From: Candidatus Nanopelagicales bacterium
GTDB taxonomy: Bacteria; Actinomycetota; Actinomycetes; S36-B12
Direction: 5' to 3'
Length of the DNA stretch: 64,000 nucleotides
Assembly (NCBI GenBank): GCA_030827125.1
Contig: JAURFD010000002.1
Span: 1 to 64,000, forward strand
In this document: piece by piece, positions 17,555 through 26,895 of the stretch
How the letters are laid out: each line of letters starts with the position of its first letter
Numbering within the stretch: position 1 is the first letter of the stretch
Translations under genes and position numbers: made by a program
The notes under the pieces: generated by a model
The model's database searches: none
What the model was told of the DNA's origin: nothing
What the model saw: only the letters and a program-made list of their open reading frames with translations

Positions 17555-19029
17555 CCGACGACCTCCTCCCCGATGAGCCGGAAACCACGGTCGTCGAGTG
17601 GATTGATGACAGCGACACCGACGACGTTGACACCCTGCTGGCTGCTGCGCGTGCGGCCGCAGTGGCGGAGTTCGGTGATCTCGAGGAATTCGATGCTGAG
17701 GGGCCGGTCGAGGATCCGCTGCTCCCGACGGTCGCCGTTGTGGGCCGGCCCAACGTGGGCAAGTCCACCCTGGTCAATCGGATCATCGGCCGTCGTGAGG
17801 CGGTCGTTGAGGACATTCCCGGGGTGACCCGCGATCGGGTGAGTTACGCCGCGGACTGGAACGGTCGCGACTTCCTTCTCATGGACACCGGGGGGTGGCA
17901 GCGCGACGCCCGGGGTATGGCGGCGCAGATCGCCGCCCAGGCTGAGCGCGCCATCAACGAGGCCGACGCGGTCCTGTTCGTCGTGGACGCCACCGTCGGG
18001 GCACTCGACGAAGACGAGGCGGTCGTCCGGGTGCTGCGCAAGGCAGGAGTGCCGGTATTGCTCGTCGCCAACAAGGTGGACGACGCACGCGCCGAGGCCG
18101 ATGCCGCGGCGATGTGGTCGCTGGGGTTGGGCGAGCCCTACCCGGTGTCGGCGCTTCATGGCCGGGGGAGTGGTGACCTGCTCGACGAGCTTGTTGCCCG
18201 GTTGCCCGAGGAGGGTCAGGGACGCACCAAGGGGGGCGGTCCGCGACGTGTTGCGCTCCTGGGGAAGCCGAACGTCGGCAAGTCATCCCTGCTGAACAAG
18301 TTGGCGGGAGAAGCGCGAGTCGTTGTCGACTCGGTCGCAGGAACCACGGTCGACCCGGTCGACGAACTCATCGTGCTTGGCGATCGCGAGTGGTGGTTCG
18401 TGGACACGGCGGGCATCCGCCGACGCGTCCGCGAGGCCAGCGGGCATGAGTACTACGCCAGCCTGCGCACCCGGGCCGCGCTCGAGAAGGCAGAGGTCGC
18501 CCTCGTCCTCGTCGATGCCTCGGAGCCCCTGAGCGAACAGGACCTGCGCCTGCTGTCTCTGGTCGTCGAGACCGGACGTGCCCTGGTGATTGCCTACAAT
18601 AAGTGGGACCTCGTGGACGAGGAGCGCCAGCGTTACCTGGAGCGCGAGATCGACCGCGAGCTCGTCCAGGTGAAGTGGGCTCCACGCGTCAACGTGTCGG
18701 CGCTGACCGGTCGGCACATGGCCAAACTCGTGCCCGCGCTCGATGCAGCATTGGAGGGTTGGGAAACGCGCGTGCCGACGTCACGGCTGAACGCGTTTCT
18801 GTCTGAACTCGTCGCGGGCCATCCGCACCCGGTGCGTGGCGGCCGTCAGCCCCGGATCCTCTTCGGTACCCAGGCCGCAACCCGACCGCCGACCTTCGTG
18901 CTCTTCACGACGGGATTCCTTGAAGCGGGATACCGGCGCTTCGTCGAGCGGCGGCTGCGTGAGGAGTTCGGATTCATCGGAAGTCCGATCCGGCTGAACC
19001 TGCGTATCCGCGAGAAGCGCCGCCGCTAG
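17551..19029 (+). CDS. der: GTPase Der (EngA)
   Basis: Der is the double-GTPase needed for 50S ribosome assembly. Two complete G domains are seen: GRPNVGKST with DTGGW and NKVDD, then GKPNVGKSS with DTAGIRRR and NKWDL. They are followed by the C-terminal KH-like domain ([39 protein letters not shown]). An acidic N-terminal extension of about 60 residues is typical of actinobacterial Der. GTG 17551 overlaps the acyltransferase stop. A CACAAT element 8 nt upstream could also start a leaderless transcript. Confidence 0.96.
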   Translation: MTDDLLPDEPETTVVEWIDDSDTDDVDTLLAAARAAAVAEFGDLEEFDAEGPVEDPLLPTVAVVGRPNVGKSTLVNRIIGRREAVVEDIPGVTRDRVSYAADWNGRDFLLMDTGGWQRDARGMAAQIAAQAERAINEADAVLFVVDATVGALDEDEAVVRVLRKAGVPVLLVANKVDDARAEADAAAMWSLGLGEPYPVSALHGRGSGDLLDELVARLPEEGQGRTKGGGPRRVALLGKPNVGKSSLLNKLAGEARVVVDSVAGTTVDPVDELIVLGDREWWFVDTAGIRRRVREASGHEYYASLRTRAALEKAEVALVLVDASEPLSEQDLRLLSLVVETGRALVIAYNKWDLVDEERQRYLEREIDRELVQVKWAPRVNVSALTGRHMAKLVPALDAALEGWETRVPTSRLNAFLSELVAGHPHPVRGGRQPRILFGTQAATRPPTFVLFTTGFLEAGYRRFVERRLREEFGFIGSPIRLNLRIREKRRR

Positions 19030-19064
19030 TTCCCCCGCCCGTTCCCATTGAGTGGGCCCACCTC

Positions 19065-19128
19065 CGTTGAGTGGCGGGTTGTTGACGTTCCGTACGGCGT
19101 GTCGCCGTCAACAACGCGCCAGTCAACG
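19065..19128. terminator. Long imperfect hairpin after der
   Basis: Arms 19065-19087 and 19106-19128 (23 nt) pair with two mismatches around an 18-nt loop. It follows the der stop and precedes the tRNA-Pro gene; it is a candidate terminator of the cmk-der unit. Confidence 0.5.
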
Positions 19129-19174
19129 GTTTGGGGCCGTCCCACCTGGTGTCGATACGGCGTACCGACTCGGA

Positions 19175-19180
19175 TAGGAT
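19175..19180 (+). promoter_or_regulatory. Possible -10 element of the tRNA-Pro gene
   Basis: TAGGAT lies about 60 nt upstream of the mature tRNA 5' end. No convincing -35 is seen, so this is tentative. Confidence 0.35.
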
Positions 19181-19241
19181 CGCGCGGTTCCCGCAAGCCA
19201 GGTTCGGCCCGCCTTGGGCCGGGGCTGGGACGGTGGGACGG

Positions 19242-19318
<77 letters not shown>

Positions 19319-19399
19319 GTTGTACGGCGTAGGACGTGGCGAGATGCCGGTGCGGTGAGACGCGGTACTTCGCGGTCGCGCCCACTTCTTCGCAATTGT

Positions 19400-19848
19400 T
19401 CACAACTGCTGCGCGCGCAGGCCGTCCATTGGGGCCAAGCGGATACCCAGGCCGTCCACGGCGGCACGTCTGTCGCTGTTGTACAGGTGGGCGTAAATCT
19501 TGGCTAAGACGGTCGGGTCGTTCCCGAGAATGTCAGCGGCCACGAGCAGGGCACCCACGCCTCGGTGCTCGAGTAGGCGCACCGTGTCGATCACATGCCG
19601 CAGCGATCGGCCCAGCCGGTCAAGGCGCCACGTGGCCACCACATCTCCCGGTCAGGCATGGCACCGGAGGCCCGGTCGGTGAAGACTCGGTCGCAGCCGG
19701 CCTTGGTCAGCGCATCCAGTTGTAGGGCCTCATGCTGATCCGAGGTTGAGACTGGCGCGTAGCCCAGAAGGAGACAGGAAGCACGATTCACTGATGCCGG
19801 ATGCGATGACCTAGTCGTCTGAGGCCGATGCGAGACCGACTGCCCCAA
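19400..19848 (-). pseudogene. Decayed chimeric recombinase (serine resolvase / tyrosine integrase remnants)
   Basis: Two overlapping frames on the - strand make up this relic. The upstream piece (19591-19848) has a resolvase N-terminus (GYAPVSTSDQHEALQLDAL, CDRVFTDRASGA), but the catalytic YARVS motif reads YAPVS, losing the conserved Arg. The downstream piece (19400-19642) continues the resolvase helix WRLDRLGRSLRHVIDT. It then runs into ILGNDPTVLAKIYAHLYNS, which looks like the Tyr-containing C-terminus of a tyrosine integrase. The frame break and mixed ancestry indicate a non-functional gene. Confidence 0.65.
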
Positions 19849-19874
19849 AGAGGGTTACTGGTCTGCCGCAACGG

Positions 19875-20111
19875 CTACTTCCAGTAGTCGTTGGCTGCCG
19901 CGATGGTCGCGAACTCGATGGCTACGGTCTGCCCCAGGGCGATCATCATGCTGGGCTCCGTGGAGTAGATCTCACGTTGGCGATTGCGCTCATCGGCATC
20001 AGGCTGCGTGACCTTGATGATCATGCGGGCCAACTTCATCGCGAGTTGGCGTCCCTCCTCTGGCGTTTTCGTCTGCAACGAGCCCCCGGGGATCAACTCA
20101 ACATCGGCCAT
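19875..20111 (-). CDS. Small protein of unknown function in the tRNA-Pro element
   Basis: This 78-aa product starts MADVELIPGGSLQTKTPEEG and ends in an alanine-rich stretch (IEFATIAAANDYWK). The ATG at 20111 has GGAGG 7 nt upstream, which supports translation; the longer frame to 20396 overlaps the beta-lactamase gene and is rejected. No motif is recognised. It is divergent from the beta-lactamase-family gene, with a 167-nt gap. Confidence 0.55.
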   Translation of the reverse strand: MADVELIPGGSLQTKTPEEGRQLAMKLARMIIKVTQPDADERNRQREIYSTEPSMMIALGQTVAIEFATIAAANDYWK

Positions 20112-20278
20112 GATCGTGCCTCCATTCCTCACGCATCGTTGTCTCGTTGGTGAACTCTCCTGCAAGAGCCCGCAGCCATCTGGATTTTCAGGAAAAGGGA
20201 GCGCCTGCTGTCCCTTCGCCTTACGCTCGAGCCAGGGTGGCCCTTCTCCCCCAACCTCTGGCCGCCCTGGAGGCAGTG

Positions 20279-21472
20279 ATGAGTCTTTCCCAGGATCTTG
20301 ATGCGGTCCTCGACGGTGTCGTCGACAGCGAGCCCCGCGTCCCCGGTGTCGTCGCCATGGTGACGGACCGATCGGAGAACGTCTACGAGGGCGCACGTGG
20401 CGTGCGCGACCTCGGCACCGGAGTCCCCATGACGACTGACTCGGTCTTCGCGATCTTCTCCACGACGAAGGCGATTACGGGAACCTGCGTCATGCAATGC
20501 GTCGAGGAGGGTCTGCTGGATCTCGATGCGCCCGCGAAGAATTTCGCGCCTGAAATCGGTCGGCTCCAGGTGCTCGATGGGTTCGACGGCGACGGGAATC
20601 CCGTCCTGCGACCCCCTAAGCGGGATATCACAACCCGCATGCTGATGCTGCACACGGCCGGTTTCGGCTACGACTTCTTCAATGAGAACTACAACCGTAT
20701 GGCCGAAAATCACGGACAGCCGAGTGTCATCACCGCCTCGCGGGCTTCAATCGAGACGCCGCTGCTCTTTGATCCGGGCGACAAGTGGGAGTACGGCACC
20801 AACATCGACTGGGCGGGCCAGGTCGTCGAGGGCGTTCGAGGCCAGCGCCTCGGTGAAGTCATGCGCGAGCGAGTCTTCGAGCCCCTCGGCATGGTCGACA
20901 TCGCCTTCGTCATGTCCCCTTCCATGGCGGACCGGCGCGCGACCATGCATCTGCGCAACGCTGATGGATCCCTGACCCCTCAGCCTGACCTCGTCCTCAC
21001 GCAGGAGCCCGATGTCCATATGGGAGGGCACGGGCTCTACTCGACAGTCGGCGAGTACATGAAGTTCATCCGGATGTGGCTCAACGACGGTACGGGCCCG
21101 AACGGGCGCGTGCTGAAGAAGGAAACCGTCGAAGCCGCTGTCACCAACGGCCTCCAGGATCACCAGAAGGTCGTCATGCTGCCGGGTGTCATCCCGTGGC
21201 TGTCCAATGATGCCGAGTTCTTCCCTGGCCTGTCGAAGTCGTGGTCGTTCACCTTCATGATCAACGACGAAGACGCTCCCACGGGACGCCCGGCTGGCGC
21301 GATCGGCTGGGCTGGCCTTGCCAACCTGTACTACTGGATCGACCGCGCCAATGGATTCGGCGGCTTCTGGGGCACGCAGATCCTGCCCTTCGCAGACGCG
21401 GTGTCCTTCACCGGCTTCATGGACATGGAGACGGCGACCTACGGGAAGAAGGTGGAGATCGGGGTCGCCTGA
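20279..21472 (+). CDS. Serine hydrolase of the beta-lactamase/esterase VIII family
   Basis: This 397-aa protein belongs to the class C beta-lactamase-like family, which also includes family VIII esterases and D-aminopeptidases. Nucleophile motif S61-T-T-K64 is in [12 protein letters not shown]. The Tyr motif is in [10 protein letters not shown], and a MGGHGLYST segment may supply the third motif. No signal peptide is seen, so it is probably cytoplasmic and more likely an esterase than a drug-resistance enzyme. ATG 20279 follows GGAGG by 5 nt; the longer frame from 20147 lacks such a site. It is the main cargo of the tRNA-Pro element. Confidence 0.85.
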   Translation: MSLSQDLDAVLDGVVDSEPRVPGVVAMVTDRSENVYEGARGVRDLGTGVPMTTDSVFAIFSTTKAITGTCVMQCVEEGLLDLDAPAKNFAPEIGRLQVLDGFDGDGNPVLRPPKRDITTRMLMLHTAGFGYDFFNENYNRMAENHGQPSVITASRASIETPLLFDPGDKWEYGTNIDWAGQVVEGVRGQRLGEVMRERVFEPLGMVDIAFVMSPSMADRRATMHLRNADGSLTPQPDLVLTQEPDVHMGGHGLYSTVGEYMKFIRMWLNDGTGPNGRVLKKETVEAAVTNGLQDHQKVVMLPGVIPWLSNDAEFFPGLSKSWSFTFMINDEDAPTGRPAGAIGWAGLANLYYWIDRANGFGGFWGTQILPFADAVSFTGFMDMETATYGKKVEIGVA

Positions 21473-21999
21473 GGCTGCCCTCGCGGCCGGTTAAGGGGAG
21501 AACACCCCTGGGGGCGTTGGTCTGAAGGAACGGATGTCAAAGGCCCCTAGTCGCTGCGCGCGGTCGGACATTTCTGACTCAGGCGTGTCGGGTGGGCTCA
21601 CCGGGATGCGAATCATCCCTAGGTCTGCACGAGCGCCCAGGGGTTTGTGCGCGGGAACAAGTGCCTGGTGGCGAACGCGCTAACCATTGCACCCTCGCAA
21701 GGGCGGGCGTCCCAGTGCTCAATTCGGGCCATGGCTTGAAAAGACCGACCCAGCAGCGTTCAGCGAGATGTCACGGGCGTGGCAAATCCTGGACGCAGCG
21801 GGATTCGTAGAGATCACACCGAGCGGCGGAGTTCGCATCCTGCCGAATCCCTACATCGGCGGGACGCCGGGCAGGTAGTCCGACCCGATCTCACATCGCT
21901 CTCACATAAGCCCGACGACCGGGGCCTACGCCAGCACCCGCCAGCCACAATCCGGTGAAGGGCCAGCCAGTCAGTCAACGCCAGCGCGGTGTACGTTCC
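21473..21999. other. Mostly non-coding right end of the tRNA-Pro element
   Basis: No convincing gene is seen over these 527 nt. One short frame at 21687-21878 (+, TTG start, 63 aa, with FSEMSRAWQILDAAGFVEI and a Gly/Pro-rich end) could be the tail of a lost protein, but it has no good ribosome-binding site. The rest resembles decayed sequence. Confidence 0.4.
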
Positions 22000-22046
22000 G
22001 ACTGGGGGTCAAGGGGTCGCAGGTTCAAATCCTGTCAGCCCGACAG
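22000..22046 (+). repeat. Right 47-bp direct repeat (partial tRNA-Pro copy)
   Basis: This is an exact copy of 19272-19318, from the anticodon stem through the acceptor 3' strand, without the tRNA 5' half. It is the residual tRNA end left by integration. Confidence 0.85.
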
Positions 22047-22084
22047 AGAACCGGATCCAGGGTTGTTCCCCTGGATCCGGTTCT
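22047..22084 (+). terminator. Hairpin directly after the partial tRNA copy
   Basis: Perfect 16-bp arms (22047-22062, 22069-22084) with a 6-nt loop TTGTTC follow the truncated tRNA. It is probably the original terminator of tRNA-Pro, separated from the gene by the insertion. Confidence 0.7.
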
Positions 22085-22184
22085 GCGTTGGTGGGTGTTG
22101 CGTCGGGATTTTGTCGCCTCTCATCACCGTCGCCATCCTGTTACGTTGGCTTCTACTGGTCGACACACGAGTCTTGGATGAGCG

Positions 22185-24524
22185 ATGACACGAGGGCGCC
22201 GAAGGATTGTCGCGAGCCGAGGCGTCGTCGCGGCGGTTCTTGCAGGAGCGACTCTCCTCATGGTCCCGGGGGTCGACACTCAAGCGATGGTCGACGCCGA
22301 TGCGGGGTTCACGGTGTTGAACGAGGTCGTTTGGCGCGACGCTCAAGGAAATCTTCTGAGCCCCCTTGTCCCCGAGAGCGAGACACCAGGTCAGCGGGAC
22401 GATGGCAGCGGTGCGTTTCGGACGCACTGCATCGAGTCTCATTCGAGTTATGACGATCCGCTGGTGAAGCCTGGTCAACCGGGTGCGATGCATCACCACA
22501 TCTTCTTCGGGAACCCGACGACGGATGCCTTCTCTACGTCGGAATCACTTCTGTCGGCCGAGATGACCACCTGCGACGGAGTGGATCTGAACAAGTCCGC
22601 GTATTGGGTGCCTGCTCTCTATGGCGAATCAGGTGAGCGCATCACCTACGTCGATCCGCTCTTCTACTACAAGACCGGGTATCACCTACCGGCGGAATCC
22701 ATCACCCCTCCGCCCGCTGGCTTGCAGATCATCGCGGGCAACCCCATGTCGCAGGAACCTCAGGGCCTCCACGTCGCGAAGTTCAGGTGCAACAGTTGGC
22801 AGGCCGCAGAACCGCAGTTCAGCCCGGGAGATCCCCTGGATCACATTCCCTACATCCCCGATTGCGATCCGGGCGACATCGTCGAGATCCGGTTGGTGTT
22901 CCCGCAATGCTGGGACGGCGTGAACCTCACGTCACAAGATCATCGAAGCCACTTGGCGTACCCGATTGAGGCTCAGGCCCCGATCACCGGAACAGGGCGA
23001 TGCCCAAAGTCGCACCCGATTGCGATTCCGGAGATCTCCTACAACTTCGGGATCCGGGTGACCGACGAGACTGGTCCATCCTCGACCTGGCGCTTCGCCA
23101 CCGACCCGGCGAATGCCCCAAGGGGAGGCTATTCGCTGCATGGCGACTGGATGAACGGCTGGGATGAGCCAACGATGGCGGCAGTAGTGTCGAACTGCCT
23201 GAACCCCGGTCGGGAATGCATGGTGGGACTGTTGGGCAATGGCGAACAACTCCGACCGGTTCCACTGGAGGGTGAGACGTCAATAGACACAGGTCAACCC
23301 TGGCAGTGGGACGGCTACGAAAGGTTCCCGTCCTTGTATTTCGCTGCCGAACCGGACGGGCGATTCTCGAAGAGGCAACTCAGGAAGATCTCCAGGTTTG
23401 AACTGGCAATACTGGAATTTCGTATGGGTCAGTTCATCGACGAGGATGGCGCTGGTCGATGGGCAGGCGGAGATCTTGGAACGCTCATGGCCGACGAGGT
23501 GCGGCGCGTGAAGAAGTTCTCCGACGACCCTCCTCCGGTGCTCACCTATCTCAGTGCCGAATGGGCGGGTGCGATGTACCGCGACCAGAGAAAACTCCTG
23601 AATCAGCGACAGGAACTGTTCTTGCGTGACGCGAGAGACTGCGACGGCTTCATCGATTACCCGCAAGATGTCAATGAGACAGGGTTCGAGTCCAAGGCTG
23701 AATACTGCCGATGGGATTTCCGGAAGCGATCGACACAGCGGGCGTTCGTGGGGATCGTGAAGGCGGCGGCGCAAGGAGGGTCGGACGGCATCTTCTTCGA
23801 TGGGGGCCACACGGTCGGCTGCGATGAAGCCTCGGACTTGAGCCGGATGTCCCTCGCTCAACGCGGACGCTTCATGGATGGCCAGCACAAGGCTTTCCGC
23901 AGGTCCTTCGCGTACCTGGCGAAGAACGATCAGTATCCGGTCCTCTCTTCGACCATCGGATTCGACGGATTACAGGGTCAGGTGCCCTGGGGAAATGACT
24001 GCCCTCGCTCGGAGGAGCAACTCCTTCACGAACTCGACGACGTACCCTTCGCTCGTAACAACGAGTTCTGGATGTGGAATCTTGGCGAACTGGCCTCACG
24101 TCAGATCCTCAACGCGATGGAGGAGCGCTCTCGCGGTGTGCCCACGATCGTGCACATGCCGTACTTCCCGGAGGATGACGGCTGCCTAGAGGGTTGCTTC
24201 GGTGCAAAGGATCAGCGGGTGCGCTTCACCGAGCAGGAGTTCTTGGAGTTCGGAATCGCGGCCTTCCTCGTCAGCATGGGCCCGGGCAGTTACTTCGGAT
24301 TCTCCGACATGCAATCCGACCCGGAGGGCGGTGGCTGGTTCGACGAGAGTTGGGAGTTTCATGACATCTACGACGACCTCGTGACCGGTGCCCCCATAGG
24401 AGAGGTCGAGATTCTCGAGGATGCGACGGTCTTCCGGCGAGAATTCGAAAACGGTTCCGTCATGGTCAACGTCGCCAACGGTACGTATCGCCTCGATTTC
24501 GAGTCGAAGTCCACCGAGGGATGA
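22185..24524 (+). CDS. Secreted DUF1996 protein fused to a putative glycoside-hydrolase domain
   Basis: This 779-aa protein has a signal peptide (RGRRRIVASRGVVAAVLAGA). Residues of roughly 60-330 form a DUF1996 domain, with FRTHCIESHSSYDD, AMHHHIFFGN, YWVPALY and SHLAYPI; DUF1996 is common in secreted fungal and actinomycete proteins of unknown role. The C-terminal 430 residues look like a putative TIM-barrel glycoside hydrolase: VLTYLSAEWAG, GGSDGIFFDGGH, SMGPGSYFGFSD and the closing VFRREFENGSVMVNVANG strand pair. Asp or Glu in these segments may be catalytic. Base composition is a little less GC-rich than the flanking housekeeping genes. Extracellular polysaccharide work is inferred, not shown. 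Confidence 0.75.
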   Translation: MTRGRRRIVASRGVVAAVLAGATLLMVPGVDTQAMVDADAGFTVLNEVVWRDAQGNLLSPLVPESETPGQRDDGSGAFRTHCIESHSSYDDPLVKPGQPGAMHHHIFFGNPTTDAFSTSESLLSAEMTTCDGVDLNKSAYWVPALYGESGERITYVDPLFYYKTGYHLPAESITPPPAGLQIIAGNPMSQEPQGLHVAKFRCNSWQAAEPQFSPGDPLDHIPYIPDCDPGDIVEIRLVFPQCWDGVNLTSQDHRSHLAYPIEAQAPITGTGRCPKSHPIAIPEISYNFGIRVTDETGPSSTWRFATDPANAPRGGYSLHGDWMNGWDEPTMAAVVSNCLNPGRECMVGLLGNGEQLRPVPLEGETSIDTGQPWQWDGYERFPSLYFAAEPDGRFSKRQLRKISRFELAILEFRMGQFIDEDGAGRWAGGDLGTLMADEVRRVKKFSDDPPPVLTYLSAEWAGAMYRDQRKLLNQRQELFLRDARDCDGFIDYPQDVNETGFESKAEYCRWDFRKRSTQRAFVGIVKAAAQGGSDGIFFDGGHTVGCDEASDLSRMSLAQRGRFMDGQHKAFRRSFAYLAKNDQYPVLSSTIGFDGLQGQVPWGNDCPRSEEQLLHELDDVPFARNNEFWMWNLGELASRQILNAMEERSRGVPTIVHMPYFPEDDGCLEGCFGAKDQRVRFTEQEFLEFGIAAFLVSMGPGSYFGFSDMQSDPEGGGWFDESWEFHDIYDDLVTGAPIGEVEILEDATVFRREFENGSVMVNVANGTYRLDFESKSTEG

Positions 24525-24579
24525 GAGCGAGCTGGAGTGGCCACCAGCGGGCGCGCACCAGGGGCGTATAAATAGTGGG

Positions 24580-24933
24580 GTGGCACAGCAGCGGGCGACC
24601 TTCGCACTCGTCGAGCCAGCACGAGTCCGGCAGGTTCTCATCGACGTCCTCGCCGAGCGCGGCTACCAGGCGACCTGCCCGTCCGATTGGTCGGTGGAAG
24701 CTGTCAAGGGCAGTATGAGCCGCAACGTCCTCCTCGGGGGATTCGGCCAGCGCATGGACCTGCGCTTCGACCTCTTCGCGGACCCAGTGTCCGGTGTCAT
24801 CGTTGACGCCGGAGTCCGGGAACAGGCCAGCGCACTTGTCCTGGGCGGAGCGGTGGGCGCGATGCGGACCGGCAGCGAGATCTCGGCAATCCTCGCGGCG
24901 GTGCATGAGGAACTCGATGGCGGTCGCCGCTAG
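24580..24933 (+). CDS. Conserved small protein of unknown function
   Basis: This 117-aa protein starts VAQQRATFALVEPARVRQVL and contains LLGGFGQRMDLRFDLF, a mixed alpha/beta pattern without signal peptide or membrane segment. I do not recognise the family. The GTG at 24580 is preceded by TATAAAT at 24567-24573 and no ribosome-binding site, consistent with a leaderless message. Longer frames from 24421 run back into the secreted hydrolase gene. Confidence 0.6.
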   Translation: MAQQRATFALVEPARVRQVLIDVLAERGYQATCPSDWSVEAVKGSMSRNVLLGGFGQRMDLRFDLFADPVSGVIVDAGVREQASALVLGGAVGAMRTGSEISAILAAVHEELDGGRR

Positions 24934-25170
24934 CGTGACAAGCGGCGGACACTGAACAACAAAAGTGAGTACGCCGGATTAGGCGGTTACGGAGTGGTAA
25001 CAGGGCGATGTCCCATATCGCGTTCGCGTCACATTAGCGTCGCAGATAATCGTCCGCCCCTCATGTGACGGGACGCACGTCCCGAGAACACGACTACGTT
25101 CGTGGCACAGGCGTGAATGCGAATAGCGCACAGAAGAGTTGAGTAAGCACCTAAGCAAAGGGGATTGATT

Positions 25171-26154
25171 GTGGCACGACGAGCGTGGACGTGGATGGCC
25201 GTCGCCGGCGCATCCGCATTGGTACTCGCCGCCTGCGGCGGTTCGAGTGACTCCGGTGATTCGAGTTCTTCCGGCTCCGCGGGAGGGTCGACAGTTACCG
25301 ACACCTTCCGACTGGACGGCATCAGCGTCGCCGTCGGATCGAAGGACTTCGATGAGCAACTGATCTTGGGCCAGATGATGGTCCAGGCTTTCGGTGCAGC
25401 CGGGGCTACGGTGGATGACAAGGTCAACCTCGGCGGCACAGCCGTCGCGCGTTCTGCCCTAGAGTCTGGCGAGATCGACGTATACATGGAGTACAACGGC
25501 ACAGGGTGGACCGTTCACCTCGGTCAGGAGGATCCCAGTTTCGATTCCGTCGAGTTGACCAGCGGCGTCGCGGAGATGGACCTCGAGAAAAACAACATCA
25601 TCTGGATCGGTCGTTCTCCGTTCAACAACACCTACGGCTTCGCCTCGAGTCCTGAGGCCACCGAGGCCAACGGAGGTCCGTTCACCCTTCAAACGATGAT
25701 GGAGTACGTCCGCGACAACCCAGACGCTGTCGTCTGCATGGAGTCGGAATTCCCGGACCGGCCCGACGGTCTCATCCTCACTGAGGAAGCCACGGGAATC
25801 ACGTTGCCGGATGGCCAGGCGAAGATCCTGGACACTGGTGTGATCTACACCGAGACGGCCAACAACAACTGCACCTTCGGTGAGGTCTTTACTACCGATG
25901 GTCGTATTCCGGCGCTCGGACTTGCACTTGTCGAGGATCCGGGTGTCAATATCGTGTACAACGTGTCGGCGACTATCCGCAAGGAGAAGTTCGACGAGGC
26001 TCCGGAGTCCTTCCAGGGCATCGTCGACGCCATCCTCGCGCCGCTCAGCAACGAGAAGATGGCTGAGTTGAATGCCGAGGTCTCGGCAGATGGCCAAGAG
26101 CCATCAGCCGTGGCGAAGAACTACCTGGTCGATCAGGGCATCATCGCTGGCTAG
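25171..26154 (+). CDS. Glycine-betaine/choline-type ABC transporter substrate-binding lipoprotein
   Basis: This 327-aa OpuAC-type binding protein captures quaternary ammonium osmolytes outside the membrane. The lipobox LVLAAC places the lipidated Cys at residue 22, followed by a Ser/Gly linker. The mature domain begins ISVAVGSKDFDEQLILGQMM, with EIDVYMEYNGTGW and later NIVYNVSATIRKE, typical of this family. GTG 25171 is preceded by AAAGGGG; TTG 25165 lies too close to it. First gene of the transporter operon. Confidence 0.9.
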   Translation: MARRAWTWMAVAGASALVLAACGGSSDSGDSSSSGSAGGSTVTDTFRLDGISVAVGSKDFDEQLILGQMMVQAFGAAGATVDDKVNLGGTAVARSALESGEIDVYMEYNGTGWTVHLGQEDPSFDSVELTSGVAEMDLEKNNIIWIGRSPFNNTYGFASSPEATEANGGPFTLQTMMEYVRDNPDAVVCMESEFPDRPDGLILTEEATGITLPDGQAKILDTGVIYTETANNNCTFGEVFTTDGRIPALGLALVEDPGVNIVYNVSATIRKEKFDEAPESFQGIVDAILAPLSNEKMAELNAEVSADGQEPSAVAKNYLVDQGIIAG

Positions 26155-26163
26155 CACCCGTCT

Positions 26164-26192
26164 GGGGTGGCGCGGTCTGACCGCGTCACCCC
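26164..26192 (+). terminator. Intercistronic hairpin between binding protein and permease
   Basis: Twelve-base arms (26164-26175, 26181-26192) pair with one mismatch and a 5-nt loop. It sits after the binding-protein stop and before the permease ATG. Such hairpins commonly reduce downstream expression or protect upstream mRNA, giving excess binding protein. It also makes the in-frame GTG at 26167, inside the stem, an unlikely start. Confidence 0.55.
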
Positions 26193-26220
26193 TCACGGTG
26201 CCGGCATCGGCCCAATCGAC

Positions 26221-26895
26221 ATGGATGGCCTAACGAGCTGGTTCGAATACCTCAGCGAGCGGTGGGATCTGGTCTTCACTGCGCTGGGCGAGACGCTCAT
26301 CTACGTCGTCACCGTCACGTTGGCGGCAGGACTTCTCGCGGTCGTAGTTGGCGTAGCGACCCGTCATCACATGTTCGCGAAGGAACTCGCCCTCGCCATC
26401 GCTTCGGTGTTCCTCACCATTCCGTCGCTGGCGCTCTTCACCATCTTCATTCCGCTGGTCGGCCTCGGCTTCGTTCCCTCCTTCATCGCGCTCTTCCTCT
26501 ACGCGATCCTGCCCATCCTGCGCAACACGACCGCTGGCCTCGACGCGGTTGATCCCAGCGTGCTGGAATCCGCGCGCGGGATGGGTCTCACGCCCCGGCA
26601 GACACTGCTGCAGGTGCAGTTGCCGCTTGCTTGGCCGGTGATGCTCGCGGGGATTAGGGTGTCGGCGCTGCTCACGGTCGGAATCTCGGCGATCGCGACG
26701 CTTGTCGCCGGTGGCGGCCTCGGTGACTTCATCAAGAGCGGTCTCGCCCGCCTTCCGCTACCCAACTCGCTAGAAGCGATCTGGACCGGTGTGATCCTCT
26801 CCGTCCTCCTGGCATTGGCGATTGACGGTGCTCTGTTGATCCTCGGCCGGTTGACCACCCCCGCCGGCATCCGCGGCAAAGGCAAGCCCGCATGA
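26221..26895 (+). CDS. Betaine-type ABC transporter permease
   Basis: Inner-membrane subunit of the osmolyte importer, 224 aa from ATG 26221. Several hydrophobic segments are evident (TLIYVVTVTLAAGLLAVVVG, SVFLTIPSLALFTIFIPLVG, FIALFLYAILPIL). The cytoplasmic EAA-like loop is ARGMGLTPRQTLLQVQLPLA. A longer frame from GTG 26167 lies inside a hairpin and is disfavoured. It overlaps the ATPase gene by ATGA. Confidence 0.88.
   Translation: MDGLTSWFEYLSERWDLVFTALGETLIYVVTVTLAAGLLAVVVGVATRHHMFAKELALAIASVFLTIPSLALFTIFIPLVGLGFVPSFIALFLYAILPILRNTTAGLDAVDPSVLESARGMGLTPRQTLLQVQLPLAWPVMLAGIRVSALLTVGISAIATLVAGGGLGDFIKSGLARLPLPNSLEAIWTGVILSVLLALAIDGALLILGRLTTPAGIRGKGKPA

Noticed and set aside
20279-21472. 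Acquired antibiotic-resistance beta-lactamase
   Set aside because: The serine motifs fit the broad class C/esterase VIII family, and no signal peptide is present, so resistance is not supported.
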